Origin: Montifringilla adamsi
Lineage: Eukaryota; Chordata; Aves; Passeriformes; Passeridae
Direction: 5' to 3'
Assembly: GCA_017590115.1 (NCBI GenBank)
Contig: JAGGNK010008781.1
Location: forward strand, 959,875-1,023,874
DNA length: 64,000 nucleotides
Position numbers and translations under genes: made by a program. The notes under the pieces were generated by a model. The model searched no databases. It saw nothing but the letters and a program-made list of their open reading frames with translations, and was not told the origin of the DNA. This document shows positions 34,715 through 58,703 of the stretch, piece after piece; positions within the stretch are counted from its first letter, which is position 1, and every line of letters starts with the position of its first letter.

Positions 34715-36584
34715 AGCCGTGTAAAGCATTTTAATTACAATTCATATAACATGTATAAATAAATATTACATTCTTTCAGTCTACAATGCTTACTAGGCAT
34801 ATCTTGTTAAAACGTCCATCTATGTTATTGGGTGGCAGGATTGACTTTGTCCAAGTGAAAAAAAAAAACCCAAACTACGGAGTTTAGTAATTAAAAAACC
34901 CAAAACAACGGAATACGTGGCAAAGACAGGATGATGCAAGTGCTTCTGGCTAAGTCAGGACAGAACACTGCTTTCCAAAGGCTGGATCCACACCTCCTTC
35001 CAGTCAGGAGAGCTTTGGGAGGACACTGGTCTCCTCACTGAATAGATTTTGATCTGTGTCCTCCATGAATGTGAACTGGCACTGAGCCAGCACAGTTCTG
35101 CCAGCTCACACCACAAATTAAATCTCTATTTTGTATTTGCTTCCGATTCATTACTGCCTCGGTATTTATGTACTCGAAATTCAGATTTACAATCTAGTCT
35201 AAACTTCTCAGTCTTTGCTGGTCCAATGGCAAAAAAAAAAAAAAAATCTATAAAACAGCTCCAGGTATTTCTTGTTCTTGCTTCAGCAATATTTCCCTCC
35301 CTCCCTCCCAACAATGTGCCCAGAGGCCAGCTCTCCCAGTACAAGGGAATAAACGTGTAGGGCAATCAGGGTCTTTCTGTCCATTCCTCTTCTTGCTTTC
35401 AGAGCTTGATGAGAGCTGGTGACACCAGAATAAACAGAAAAATGCAGCACAAAATTATGAATTCATGAACCTGGAAAAATAAAACCCCAAAACAACCCAA
35501 CTGCAGGCTGTGCATATTTGGCCTGTGATGGTCTCAGTTCCAGGAAGATTTACAATGCCCCAGTGGGGCACTCCCACTGCTTGGTACTTGTAAAAGCTAA
35601 CAGAAAACAGCACCTTCTTCCCTTGGTGAAACACAGCAACTTTGGTTGTGGAAATTTGAAACGAGCAACTAAACAAACAGCCCCAACCTGAAAGGAAAAC
35701 GAAAATTCTTCCAAACAGAACATCTTTCTAGCCAGGGTGAAATGGAGGCTCAGGCTTTCAGAAGAGACACCACGTGGAAATTATTAGTCAATACTTATCC
35801 CCCTGAATTCTTTAAATGACAGGAGACTGTTTACAGGTACCTTAGAAACAGAATGTTCTTTGTCCCACTGTGAACTTACTGAATTTTAAATTTTCCTGTT
35901 TTCAAGATATTTAAAAGAAAAATACAAGAGGGAAAATGATTCTGTTTCAATTTACAAGACAAATGGAAAAGTAAAAATGAAAAATACCAGGTAATTTCTT
36001 CCTCCTTCAGATGTAATGCCAAAGACACATCTTCACTTCAAATGAAGGATGAAAAGAAATGCCTTGAGTACCAATATAAAAAGTCTCCTTGTGGGTCATA
36101 TGTCCATAACTGTGATGTTTTATTGGAACCAGAACAAGTTATTGTTTGCCTCTTGCTTATTCTTTTCATGCTCTTATATTCTCTCATTTGTTTTTACAGA
36201 TATTTTTGGTGCTGTGAAATATTACTATCATTATTATTTGTATGACCCATAAAATGAATTTTCACAACCCCATCTTGCCCAGTTCATCATATTGGTCATA
36301 CCATATCCTTGTTCTTTTCCTTTTGTATTCCGCTTCCTAAATCCATGAGTAGCAGAATAACCACTGGGAAAAAAACCAAACAAACAACAAAACCCCAACA
36401 AAACGAAGCAAAAACAAAAACAAACCACAGACAGTTTGGCAAATTTCTTTCCCTGATTATAAAAACTGCCTCATCATTTCTCCTGGCGATCCCTTCCCCT
36501 CCCCCTCACCCGTCCCAATATATAATGTAGAACTGAAGGCATCAAGGTGTGGTTAAACCCCAAAAAACACCCCCCAGCAGGGAG
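34715..36584 (-). other. TMEM132C: TMEM132C 3' UTR (inferred)
   Basis: About 1.87 kb after the stop codon. It is markedly more AT-rich than the flanking intergenic DNA, with A/T homopolymers (for example near 35230-35246) and an A-rich CAAA-type tract at about 36365-36426. No open frame of interest. The extent is inferred from composition and the candidate signal. Confidence 0.55.
34730..34735 (-). terminator. TMEM132C: Candidate poly(A) signal ATTAAA for TMEM132C
   Basis: On the - strand this reads ATTAAA in gtaattaaaatgctttac, at the end of an AT-rich tract that begins after the stop codon. This is a variant signal and no stronger candidate was recognised nearby, so the 3' end is tentative. 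Confidence 0.4.
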
Positions 36585-47336
<10,752 letters not shown>

Positions 47337-50300
47337 TCATGAAACTTGCAGTTGATTTTCTGTCTGCAATGCAGCGAGCTCCAAACTGATAGCAGAGCTG
47401 GGGAATCCTTAATGAGCAAAGCTCTTCCCAGCCTGGTCAAGAGGAACCCAGCAAACCCAAACTGGGCTCCACAGGGGCAAGCAGCCAGTCAAAGCTCTGC
47501 CCTGAATGACTCCACCAGGGGTGATGCTGCTTTCAGCACTGGCTCTGCAGTAGATTTCACCCACTGAAGAGTAACAGAAGTCGACTCATTTCCCCTGCAA
47601 TAAACATTATCTGTTTGTAAATGTTTACATTTTGATTAAAGCTGTAAAGTATTTCTAAACACTACAGCAGATTTATCATTAATATGTAAATGCTGTCCTG
47701 AAATATAAGCAAGCATTATCATAGTCATGTAAGAGTTATATCAGTAATCACTTCTTTAATCAGTGTTGTAATTTACAGACCATTGAGTTTTCTCATTTAT
47801 TATGTTACTGAGTACTAGTGATAAAATCACTCCTGGATATATAAATCATTAAGAGAGATGCAGATAGTATGAAGTGACTTCATGTGATAAAGTCATTGTC
47901 ATTTCTATTCCTAAAGGTGTCATAAATGTCTGGGGAAATCCTGTGGCACATTAATCATACATTAAGTGGTGAGCAATGGGAGCTGTTACATTACTAAATG
48001 AGCTGGTATGTCTGCAGAAATTAACAGCAAACCCAGCAGATCCCAACTCCTGCTCTTGCTCCCATCCTGTCAGAATTCTGCTTCATCACCCCTAACGAGC
48101 ACTGGTAATGGTGGAAATGCATCTCCCACCTGAACATGTATTTATATCATCATCTGCTCCCTTCCACCCATTCCCAGCACCGTTTTATTCAAGTGGAGAT
48201 TATCAGCTGGCAGTGCTGATGTCCCCAGACTAAGCCAGCAGATGGATGTCCTCTGTGGCCACAGAGGCAGGAGCTGAACTGCTCCCAGTCTGACACACCA
48301 TGTTTGTATCCTCTCCTGGGTTTAGGCACTGCTCATATTCTGGTAAAATATTTGATGATGAGATTGCAAAAAGAAACTTCAGAGAACATAATACAAACAT
48401 TTCTCTGCCTCGCTGCCTCAGAGGGCTATGCTCCAACAGCTCTGTTGACTGAAGCACTACACTGCTCCAACATCTGACCCATCCCTCTCTTCAGCCTTCT
48501 CCCTCAGACCTCCTGAGGCCAGTTTAACAGCCTGAAGGGGGCACAAACACCTTCATTTCAGCACTATGAATGCCATGGCCTATTTTTCTATCTATTAACT
48601 TGAATGGCAATACAGAAACAGGTTTAGTTCACACCAGCATTCTGTTTCAGAATGACTGTTTGATCTCATCTAAAAGCACCGTGCAGCAGAGGTCACAAGG
48701 AGCCCAATAACACGTGTAATATCCCATATAATACCAGGCAGTTATTCAGAACACACCCCTAGATGGGCTGCTTGTTCTTTCTACGGTGTCTGCCGCAGCT
48801 TCACCAGGGGAGAGGAATCCTGAAAATGCTTCTCATTACACAGCCCCAGCTGCAGGCAAGCAAGGGCTGCATGTCAGAAGTCCCAGCCCTGAGCTCCTGC
48901 CCAGGGAGGTGCTGGTGCCCAGAGCAGTGAGCAGCCCCTGGGACATCCCAGGGACACTCAGTCCCTGTGTCTGAGCTGCTGGTGTCCATCCTAGGTCTGG
49001 AACATTCGACAAAGCAGCTTCAGAGAAAAGCTCTTGGCTCCTCAGCCCTACCTGCCTTTGAGCACAAGTGTTTGGGAGGCTTGTCAGGAAAAATCTAACT
49101 GAACTCTGCTTGGAGCCACAGCCATTGCTGTCCTGAAGCTGGTGCCAACCCACTCATTTCTGAGGAGTTCAACCCAGAGACAAAGTGAACTTTCTGGTTT
49201 AGTTGTGCAAGTTGCTGATTTATGTATGGTACAAACCACTTGCACGTGCTGGTAAGAGATTTCTGACAACACACTCAGCTTCAGACCGGCCAGGTCTGGC
49301 CCAGATTTTATATTGTCTAAAGCTCATGTTGTCAGGAACTGGACAAGTCTAACGGTTGGGCAAAGAAAAAGAATAACAATAGTAGCAAAACTGCAATTCC
49401 AAAATGGCTCTGGGCTGAGATGCAATCTCCATGTGTATTTGGAAAGCTGCTACAAGCCTTTGTGGCTATGCCACAAACAAATGGCTCAACAAGTCCATAG
49501 AGCATCCTAAGGAGGTGGCTGAGCAGCCACCACAAAGCCTTTCAAACTGCTCCAGGCTGGTATTTTATTTATACTGGGCATGCATCAGCAACACTGGCAG
49601 GTCTTTAAGAGCTGCATTGTGACAAACATGATTCTCCTCCCCAAGAACAAGCATTGCTGATGTCCCTACACTGCTTCTCCTCTGCTCTGTACTTCTGAGA
49701 AAGAGGTAGAACAAGAGAGAGAGGAAAGGAGGAGCAGAGCTCAGGCTGTATGGCATTCCTGTAACTCTCTGTGCATTTTAACTCCTTCCAGGCATCCATC
49801 CTGGAAGCATCATCCATCACTCCTGACAGGGAAAGGCAGCACTTCCCAACCAGTGCTACCCAGGAGAAGAACCTGCAGCTGACCCAAGGTTGGGGTGCTC
49901 TCTGTGGGCTGCTGACACTCGTGCCCATGCAACGTTCAGGTACATTCCATATCTGCTCTTCTGGAAGCAACACACCTCAGCCACGACAGAAGAGAAATGA
50001 GAGCAGGGACATTTGCCTTCCTTGCCCTTCCCTCACACAGTGTCACGTTAAAAAAATCAATGAACAAGGTTTCTCAGCCTCAGAGGACAGATGCAGATGG
50101 ACTGACTGCTACAGCTTGCAGCTCCAGCAAGCCCCAGGCGGGCTCTGACTTGCTGAGCAGATGCTGCTCACAAACAAAGGGAACAGGTTGTGTGGTGCCT
50201 CACCAGCCCCCAGCCCAGGCTAGCTAAGGTGGAAATAACACCCCACACAACTGGTTCTGGAGTTATCCAGGGCAGGCTTGGCTACACTGCCTTGATCTGC

Positions 50301-50406
50301 TCTCCTGTGGGGTAAAACAGGATGGGGACACCAGAGGCAAAGGCACATGGGACCATGGAGGAAGGATAGAAAGCAGATTTTTAAAACATGTGTCACATTA
50401 GAACTC

Positions 50407-50426
50407 TTTTTTTTTTTTTTTTTTTT
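50407..50426. repeat. Homopolymer T20
   Basis: Twenty uninterrupted T bases. Could be the tail of an old retroposed sequence on the - strand, but no such body was recognised. Confidence 0.9.
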
Positions 50427-53128
50427 AATGAAAAAGGTATATTTGTTGAAGAGTTTTTGACAGACAGAAGTGCATTTCTGTTTTCCTCCAGGCTTTTGCC
50501 AACGCTCCTGGAAGGTCAGGGAGCAGAGCAGGGACAATCTCTCAGCTCTGGGTCCTGCCCACTCCAGGCCAAGAAAGTTTCTAAGAGAAGCTGGAGACTC
50601 TGTGAGCACTGATGTGTCTCTCATCTCCTGTAGTATTTATGCTTTCACTATGAAAACATCCTCCCTCTGAAAGTGCTTTTTATCTCTGGCATCAGAAGAA
50701 GTGAGCAATGATGAAGGGAAAGCCTGCTTAGCCACCACCTTTAAGTGATTGGGTTTTTTCTTTCCTGCTTAGCAGATCAGCAAGAAGTTTTGCATTTTAA
50801 AGAGCTCTCTGATGCTATTTCAGCAGTTTCTTTCATTATTAAGCTGCATTCAGCTACTTCTCCCTTTTTTCTATTTTCCTAACTTCTTCTCCAGATTAAA
50901 ACTAAAATAAAAAAGCAGACAGCAAAGACAGGGCTAAGCACAACTCCCTACAGGCTTCCTCTTTGTCTTCTTCCTGGCATTATATTTTTGTGCCCCCTTG
51001 TAACAAAGGCCTTTGCCTTTCTGGATGACTTGGACAGATTCTCTCTGCAACAAATCACATTTTATTGAGCTGTCAGAGAAAACTGCTGCCAGGAAATCAA
51101 GAGAGAGTCACTCCTGGATGCTACCTGTGGCACTCTGAGCTGGGGAGGGGACGTCCCTCCCCCTGGCAATCAGCAGATGGGCTGCAGAGGATTCAAAGGA
51201 CATTCCTGGAACTGGTACCAGTCCAGTGCAGAACCTCTGGGTCTCCCTTCACTTCCTCATTTCAGACTGAGCTCTTGATCCCACCATGGCCTCTGCACTG
51301 CAGGACTGCACGAGCTGCTGGAGGTCACCACGAAGGAGGTGACAAGGACACACAGCCAGAGAGGGGCTGTTGGCACCTCTGCAGAACCCTGGGTTTGCTG
51401 GGTTAAATTCCACTACAGACTCCTGGGAAACCTTCCTTCTTTACTGGTGGAGTCAGGAAGTTCTAGAAAGACAAATTTCATGTCAAATACGAGCTAAGGC
51501 TGCCTTTCCAAAGATGGTGATCTCAGACTGGTTTGTGTCTGCTCTACGCAGGAGTGGAAAGAATGACAACTGTAAAACCTAAAAATAAATGAGTGGTTGG
51601 CTCTGTGAGTCCACCCTAGCCCAAGACTGTTTATTCTCCCAGTGGTTTTCACCTCTGGAGATACCAGCCCAGCCTCTGAAGGACAGTTCAGAAGGACAAA
51701 AAGAGAAGGTTTTAATGCAGCAATCCTGTCAGGTTTGTGGAGACTGAAGAACTGGGAGGCATCAGTCCATTTTCTAGGTAGAGGTCTGTGTGGTTTCAGG
51801 ACTGAGCAGAAATGGGGAGGTGTGGTAACAGGGGATGTCCTGCTCGTATTCATCGTGTTCAGAATCTTGCATTTTTGTCTGTAAACCCATTTACCCATTT
51901 CTGTTATACTAATGTAAATGTTGCTAACATATTCAAAGGTTACATAAATGTTTAAATATTTATGACAGCACTCCTGTGAGCAGAGAGCTTTTTCCAGTGC
52001 CTCTTCAAGGAATCTCGATTTCAGTGAAAAAAAAAAAATAAAATTACAGGATAATCAGCAAAGAATAGTGGTGCTCAGCACTTTTTATACATGAGACTCC
52101 TTGTGCTCAGCTCAGTGTCATCCCTCTGGCACAGCAGGAAGCACCTGGAGCTCATGGAGGTCAGGCTCTGGGAGCAGCCATTCATTGCACTGAGGAACAA
52201 GAGCACCAGGATCACTGATTCACCACACACCAACACGTCACTGACAGCAAATATTAGACTGTGATAATCATTCCAGGAGCTTTTTGGATATTCATGTCCT
52301 TGCTATGGAATTTCTCCCAAGATTTCTTTTTAACAACGTGCTCTGCAGAAAGGGAATTATCCTCTATTAAATTCTACAGGTTTTGAAAGAGAGACTCCGT
52401 GTGGCTCTCCAGCCTTGATTCCAGTTAAACACCACGGTCTTACACACAAAGGAAATCCTCTGCTACAGGAACATTAGGCTTTCTAAGAAGGATTTCAATG
52501 CCTGGCTGCATAATCCTGAATAATCAGTAACCTAGTGGAAAACTGAAGCTGTCTCAAGGCCCACAGTACTCATTCTTTCAAATTAAACTGTTTAAGTATG
52601 ATAAAAGTTAAAGCTTCAGACCTGAGCTCTGCCATGCTATTTACAGTTTTGGGGCAATGCTAGAGCAGCCTTCAGAGTGGAAACCATTCCAGGAGCTGCT
52701 AATTGCTCCAGGGGCTGGATTGCCAGGGCCACCCCTGGCTGCCAGGGATGCAGCTGAAGCTCTGGCTCAGGAGGTGCAGCCAGGAGCTCCTGCCAGCAGA
52801 ACAAGGGTAAACACAGCCCTGCAGGCTGGCAAACTCTCACCTCAACACTGCAAAGGCTTGGCTTGCTCACGTTAGTGCAAGAATAACCCCAAGAGCCCTT
52901 TCCACCTGTGACCCCCCAAAAGAATGACTGTGCTTTGTGAGACAGCTGAGGAAGGATTCCCTCTGTGGCACGGGAGCAGGGCAGGATGAACTGATTCCAG
53001 CTGCACCCCTCAGCATCCTGCAGCTCTCAGAGGCACCCGGGGCTGGCTGCTGAGAGCTCCACATCCAGGGTGCATCCAGGCCCCGTGGGCAGTGCTCACG
53101 CAAGGCTCCCAGCAGTGCCCATGAGCAG

Positions 53129-53265
53129 CACAGGGATGGAGCCTGCAGAGCAGAGCTGGGTAACACCAGGGCCATGGTTTGATGCCATCTGACACAGGGA
53201 TGGAGCTCCAGCACTGCAGAGCAGAGCTGGGTAACACCAGGGCTGTGGTTTGGATGCAATCTGGG
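53129..53265. repeat. Imperfect tandem duplication, ~64-72 bp
   Basis: cacagggatggagc at 53129 and 53193, each followed by cagagcagagctgggtaaca and ccagggc. The second copy has a short insertion (tccagcac). Confidence 0.88.
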
Positions 53266-56200
53266 CTCAGCAGGGTCTGCATCTTCAGTATCAGCAGCCA
53301 GATTAGCAAAACTAAGCAGAAAGCCCCCAAAGCAAGAGAGCTTTTCTTAGGGAAAAGGCTGTACATTATCTGATCTCATTACAGAGATTTCAGAGGCAGC
53401 CTTGCAGAGCAGCAGCAGTACATTTAACTAACTGAATATCATTCACCACGACAGAACTGAGAGAGTAAAAGGGGCACAGAATGCCAGCTGAGACTGGAGG
53501 GCATCTCTTTGCTCCCAAATGAGCAGCTTTTGAAGCTGAACTGTAGCTGAGCTGAGCCACAGGAGCTCTCTGCAGCTCACATTAGCACAGAACCCAAAAT
53601 CTGCCTTGCTCTGTGCACTCTCCAGTCAAGCAATTTCTGGAAATGGGGACAAACAGAGAGCTTGGCTCCTGCTCACTGGGGAGATGGCAGCCCAGAGATG
53701 CAGCATGGCCCCAGATATCTTGCTTGGCAAGGCAGGATCCCGGGCTGGAATCACTTTTAATTCCATCTCACAGTTCAGGCAGTGGTTGTGCATTTCCATC
53801 ACGGTGTTTGCCATTCCTTAACTCAGTGTGTGTCTACAATGCACAGACTCACAGTGAGTAAATTGCAACCAGGGGCAGAAAAGCAAAGTAGAACCAAACC
53901 ATCCTCTCTTCTGACTGCATTACTCAGGTCTGGAGCAAACTGATCATCCTCCCATCACACCTGCAGCTGGACAAGACTGGTGCTGCTTCTCCCTTTTCCT
54001 TTCCCACTCTTGGTGCTGAAGCTTTGGAGGTGATTTTGAAGCACTTTCTGTGGAACCTGAAGTGTTGTTGCTGTGATTTTCCACTTGGGCTGTGCTGGTT
54101 CTCCATCCCCAAAGCAGGCAGGGAGCTGGGTGAAGCCACGAGGGAAGGGAGGGAAGTCTGCAAGGATACAGTTTAGAAGTTTCTTCAGCTGCCCTTGAAA
54201 TTCCTGCCTATGATGTGATGGCAAGGTGTTTACAGCTGCCATTGCTGAGTGCATCTCAGTCCATGCCCATTCTGAGTTTCAGTTTCCAGAGGCTGGCTGC
54301 TGGGAGTGGTGCTGAGCACTGCTGACAGGACATCTCCTGACACAGCTCCAAGCACTGCTGCCCCGTAACTCTGCTGGCATCTGACAGAGGTGTGGCAAAG
54401 CTGCACTTCTACAAAGCTCCTCTCAAGTTCTGCTGATGTGCATTGATCCCATAAACCACAGGGCCATGGGAAGTATGGAGGAGGGCAAGGAGGAGGAATT
54501 TCCATTTGTTATCCTGCTCAGAATACAACATAGCACATTTGGAGAAGAAAAACCTCCAAAGTCCTGGGGCTTCAGAGCAGCAGAACAATGGCACTTTTCT
54601 TTTTTTCCTCCCCTGTTTTCAGAGCTGTTCAGTTGGCACAAAGACTCAGCGCTCACACAGCATCAGAAGGAAGGAGGAGGCAGCAGAGAAGCTGGCTGCT
54701 GGCTCTGGGCTCACAGAGATGCAGCTGCTGCTGCCCAGGGCTCTCAGGCTGTGGCTGGGTGTGCTCAGTTTCAGGGAATTCATTTCAACTCCCCCCCATT
54801 TCAGCTCCTGAACACAAACCACAAACCTCCAGGGAAGGGGATTGCTGGGCTCCTCACACCACACCTGCTCCTGCAGCTGAGCCAGGAGCCTGAGCAGGGT
54901 TTGCTCCTGAGCAAAGAGCACAAAACATCAGCAACAGCAGCAAAATCCACCTGAGCTCCAGCAGATGGCAAGGAGCCCGTGCATGCAGCTGCAATGGCCA
55001 TTAATGGATCCTATTGGTAAATTCCAGCTTAGCGAAATAAAATTTGGCTTTTGCTTCCTTTTTAGTGCCATAATAAATTTTGTGTCCGCTTTTAAAAGGT
55101 TGGACCACTGTGTGAAGGTCTAGAGCACTCAAAGACATTTAAAGTTCATGAAATCAGCTGTAAATTTGGAAATAAAGAGTGGGAACTATGAGACAATAAA
55201 AGAAGTAAAGGAGTAGCAGTCAGCAGATTCAAACTGTGCACTGAGCTGCCCTGGGACCATGAGGATCACTGGGAAACTCTTACCTGGTATTTGCAGATAG
55301 ATCTTAAACTCAGATTTCCACAGGGCTCTGTTACTGAGAACAATGCAATTCAGCCCAACTGAAGTAAAAATTAATACAAATAAGCTTTGAGCTGCTGGCC
55401 AATTGCTGGGCAGGAGCATTACCTATAAGCTCTTTACGTGAATCATACAAAGGACGTTTGTTTGATAACTAAATGTTACAGGCCAAGTGCAGACAGGCAC
55501 TGAGCATCTTCAGCTTCTGGCCTCACTGTCAGGTCTGCCTGAATCCAAATTAGCAGAAATTCCACACAATTAAAAGCACACAAAAATATCTGCCTGAACC
55601 TCTAGATGATAATACGAGTGAGTATTAAATAGCTCTCAATAGCTCTCACCAATTACTCCTTTTTTCCCCCTAAGTTTGTTGTTTTAAGGTAATCTACAGG
55701 CTTTACAGGAGCTGTAAACTCAGGCACACAGCCCTTGTACCATGGGCTCTGCCCAAAAGACAACATTTATGATGACTGGATTTTATTTTCCAGCAGAAAG
55801 GTTACTCCCAACAAAGTCTCTACACCAGGATTTCACAGAGGAAGATATTTCTAAAGAATTGAACATAAAAGCTTGATGGAGAATTTCAAAATGAATTAAG
55901 GATGAAAGGCCTCTGTGCTCATTTGAAGCTTTCTGAGTGCTTTTTAAAATCTGAACCAATTGAAGATGTCAATTTGCCTTGAACCCCAAACCACTTCCCT
56001 ACATAAAGAAAGAAATTTTGTGGAAACAAGAGCATTCTAGATGGAGAAAAAAAAAATTTAAAAGCCATTTTTCCTTTATGATGAGATGAGCAAACCTTTT
56101 TGTTCCAAGCACTTAATTGAGCTGTGTTTTCCAGGCAGCTGTATGTTTTCCAGCAGTTAGCACTGGTGTCACAGCCACATCCTCCAGAGGTTCTGCATGT

Positions 56201-56573
56201 ACTCCAAACACACAGGAGACACCTTCTCTCACCATCTGAGCAATTCCCAACCAGCTCTGAAGAGAGAGAAATTACACCTGGAAAGGTCCCTGGCTGATCC
56301 CAATAAATGCTGTGTTAACCTCCAGTTATTTGTTCCACCTCAGCTTCAGCGTGGCCCAGGCAGGGGAGGCTCCTGGAGCCACTCACAATGTTCTGATGGT
56401 GCAAACGTGGTTGGAAGGAACCCTTTTAGTGCAGGTAAATGATTTCTGCAGAAAATAAGAGAAGAGCACAGCAGGGCCCCGAGTGCTAATCAAAGGACAC
56501 GGTGCTTTGATTCTTTCCAAACATTCTTTCCAAACAAACTGCTGGAGAACTGCAGCAGCCCAGGCTGTGGTTA

Positions 56574-56798
<225 letters not shown>

Positions 56799-56811
56799 TC
56801 ACACCTGCCTC

Positions 56812-57063
56812 TGTAGGACACGAGATAAAATGGCACAGACACTGCAACTCCAAGGTAAGAAGAAGGCAAGTTTATTCTCTGACTCCAGTATTTATAGACT
56901 TTCAAAAGTGACAGTGGATTGGAGGGTGACAGTGCCACCTCTCCAGTGACACTGGACAAACCAACAGTCCATTCAATTTCTCCTCCTGCAGAAAAGAATG
57001 CAAAACAATTAATTATCTACATAAAAGTGTGTGAGAAACTCCATTACAAGAATGTAAACATCA
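56812..57063 (-). mobile_element. Probable solo LTR next to an exon acceptor
   Basis: Read on the - strand, about 250 bp from TGATGTTTACATTCTTGTAA to a terminal CTACA. It includes ctataaatactgg (TATA-like) closely followed by agagaataaacttgcc (AATAAA), a compact promoter/poly(A) layout typical of avian ERV LTRs. TG...CA ends fit at 57063 and 56812. No target-site duplication is visible and no internal retroviral sequence is adjacent, so identity is moderate. Confidence 0.5.
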
Positions 57064-58513
57064 GAAGGCTTGGAAGAACTCAGAAGAACACATCAGCTCT
57101 GGGTGGCTGAAGATCTCAGCTCGCCCCCAGAGAGGTGCAGCCTGCTGAAAGGCAGAGAAACCCCAGCCCTGTTTGATCTGCTGGATAAACACTCAGTGCT
57201 GCACCCTGTTCAGCAGCACCATTCTCTAAAGCCAGGTCAGGCACACTCCCCCAGCGTGGGGATCTTCTGCTTTTGAGATATGAGGGGTTATTCCCAACAT
57301 TCACCTTCCAACATGTGAATTCAGAGTTTTTATTAATATAGACTTGACTGGCAGTGTTTGGGTAAGGATAAAAGAGCCTTCAAAGTAAAAATGAATCCAA
57401 GCCCATTGCGGAGACGGGGCCTCTCTGTGAACTTTGTGTCTGGAACTGTTTCAAGATTATTTAATTTCCTCTGATATGGCCAATGAAGCAATGTAAGGAA
57501 TCCAGAAGGGGTCAGTGATGCTGTTAACTGCAGGGGAAATAACAAGGAAATTTGAAGTCTGCACTGGGGCTGTGGCATATAAAAGCCTTTCAATGCACCA
57601 TCGACCAGGCTCACACTTGGATCTCCTGAACTATGTCAGCATCACTGTATTCCCAAGATTCCCATGCAGGAAAAGCTTCAAAGTTTTCTCCAACTTTTCA
57701 GCTTTCGATATAAAGTGAATGAAATATTCAGCAAATTCCTCAGCACTGAAGTCATGAGGACTGCAGCCACTGATGTCAACAGCAGCAAAATGGGGCACTG
57801 ATACTGTTGATACTGTTTTCAATTCAAGTTTAGTGAGTCTGAAATTTAGGTCAGATTTTCTTTTCATCTGGCAACTTGTTATTTCTCAGGTTCTCCTGCA
57901 GCTCTCTTAAGAAATGCCATCAAACTTAAAAGGAAATGCCGAAAAGGTTGACTGTTCTAGAAATGTAAGAACCCTAAATGATTCCTGCTGCAGCACCCCC
58001 AGCACTGGGGAGGGACTGGTGCCCACCCAGCCCCAGCTCTGAGCACAGATGGAAACCTTTTGCCTTCACCTCCCCTGAGAGCAGCCATAACTCATGGGTA
58101 TTACACAGATTAAGAAAAACTGATGCATAAGCAATTAATATATTACACACGATACTAAAAGCAATTTTCAGCTCTGCCACTTCCCTTCCTCGGGCTCTGA
58201 GTGCCCTGTGATAGTTAAAACAAACCAGAAAATGAGACCAAGGAACAAAGCCTTGGTTTTATTGTCTTTTTTTTTGGTTAGAAATAAAATAGAGAAGCAC
58301 GTATCCTCTATCCCTGGGTGTGGAACAGCTCACGGCACAACCTGCCTGCTCTGTGTTCCCTTCACATTGCTGCAATAAAGGCAGCTCAGGGAGAATCCCC
58401 ACTGTCTGCTCCACAGCCCCGACAGAAAACCCTGCACAGCACAGGAAACACCCAGGGCCAAGCTCCTCCAAGGCTGAACTGAAGCAGATCAAAATAAAAG
58501 GAGCTCAAGCAGA

Positions 58514-58551
58514 CTGCCTGTCTGTCTGTCTGTCTGCCTGTCTGTCCGTCC
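58514..58551. repeat. (CTGT)n microsatellite
   Basis: Interrupted ctgcctgtctgtctgtctgt tract, 38 bp. Confidence 0.93.
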
Positions 58552-58685
58552 AGGAGCAGCCTGAGGGTCAGCCACAGCACCCAGATCTGCTCCCCTGCCT
58601 TCTCCCACCCCCTGAACACCCTCTGACAAGCAGCAGTCCCATCTTCAAGGACATGTCAAGCACCACCAGGACAACAATTGTTCTC

Positions 58686-58703
58686 CAGCAGCAGCAGCAG
58701 CAG
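58686..58703. repeat. (CAG)6 microsatellite
   Basis: Six CAG units, intronic. Confidence 0.95.

Noticed and set aside
50407..50426. T20 as the tail of a processed pseudogene
   Set aside because: No coding-like body or target duplication was recognised on the - strand next to it.
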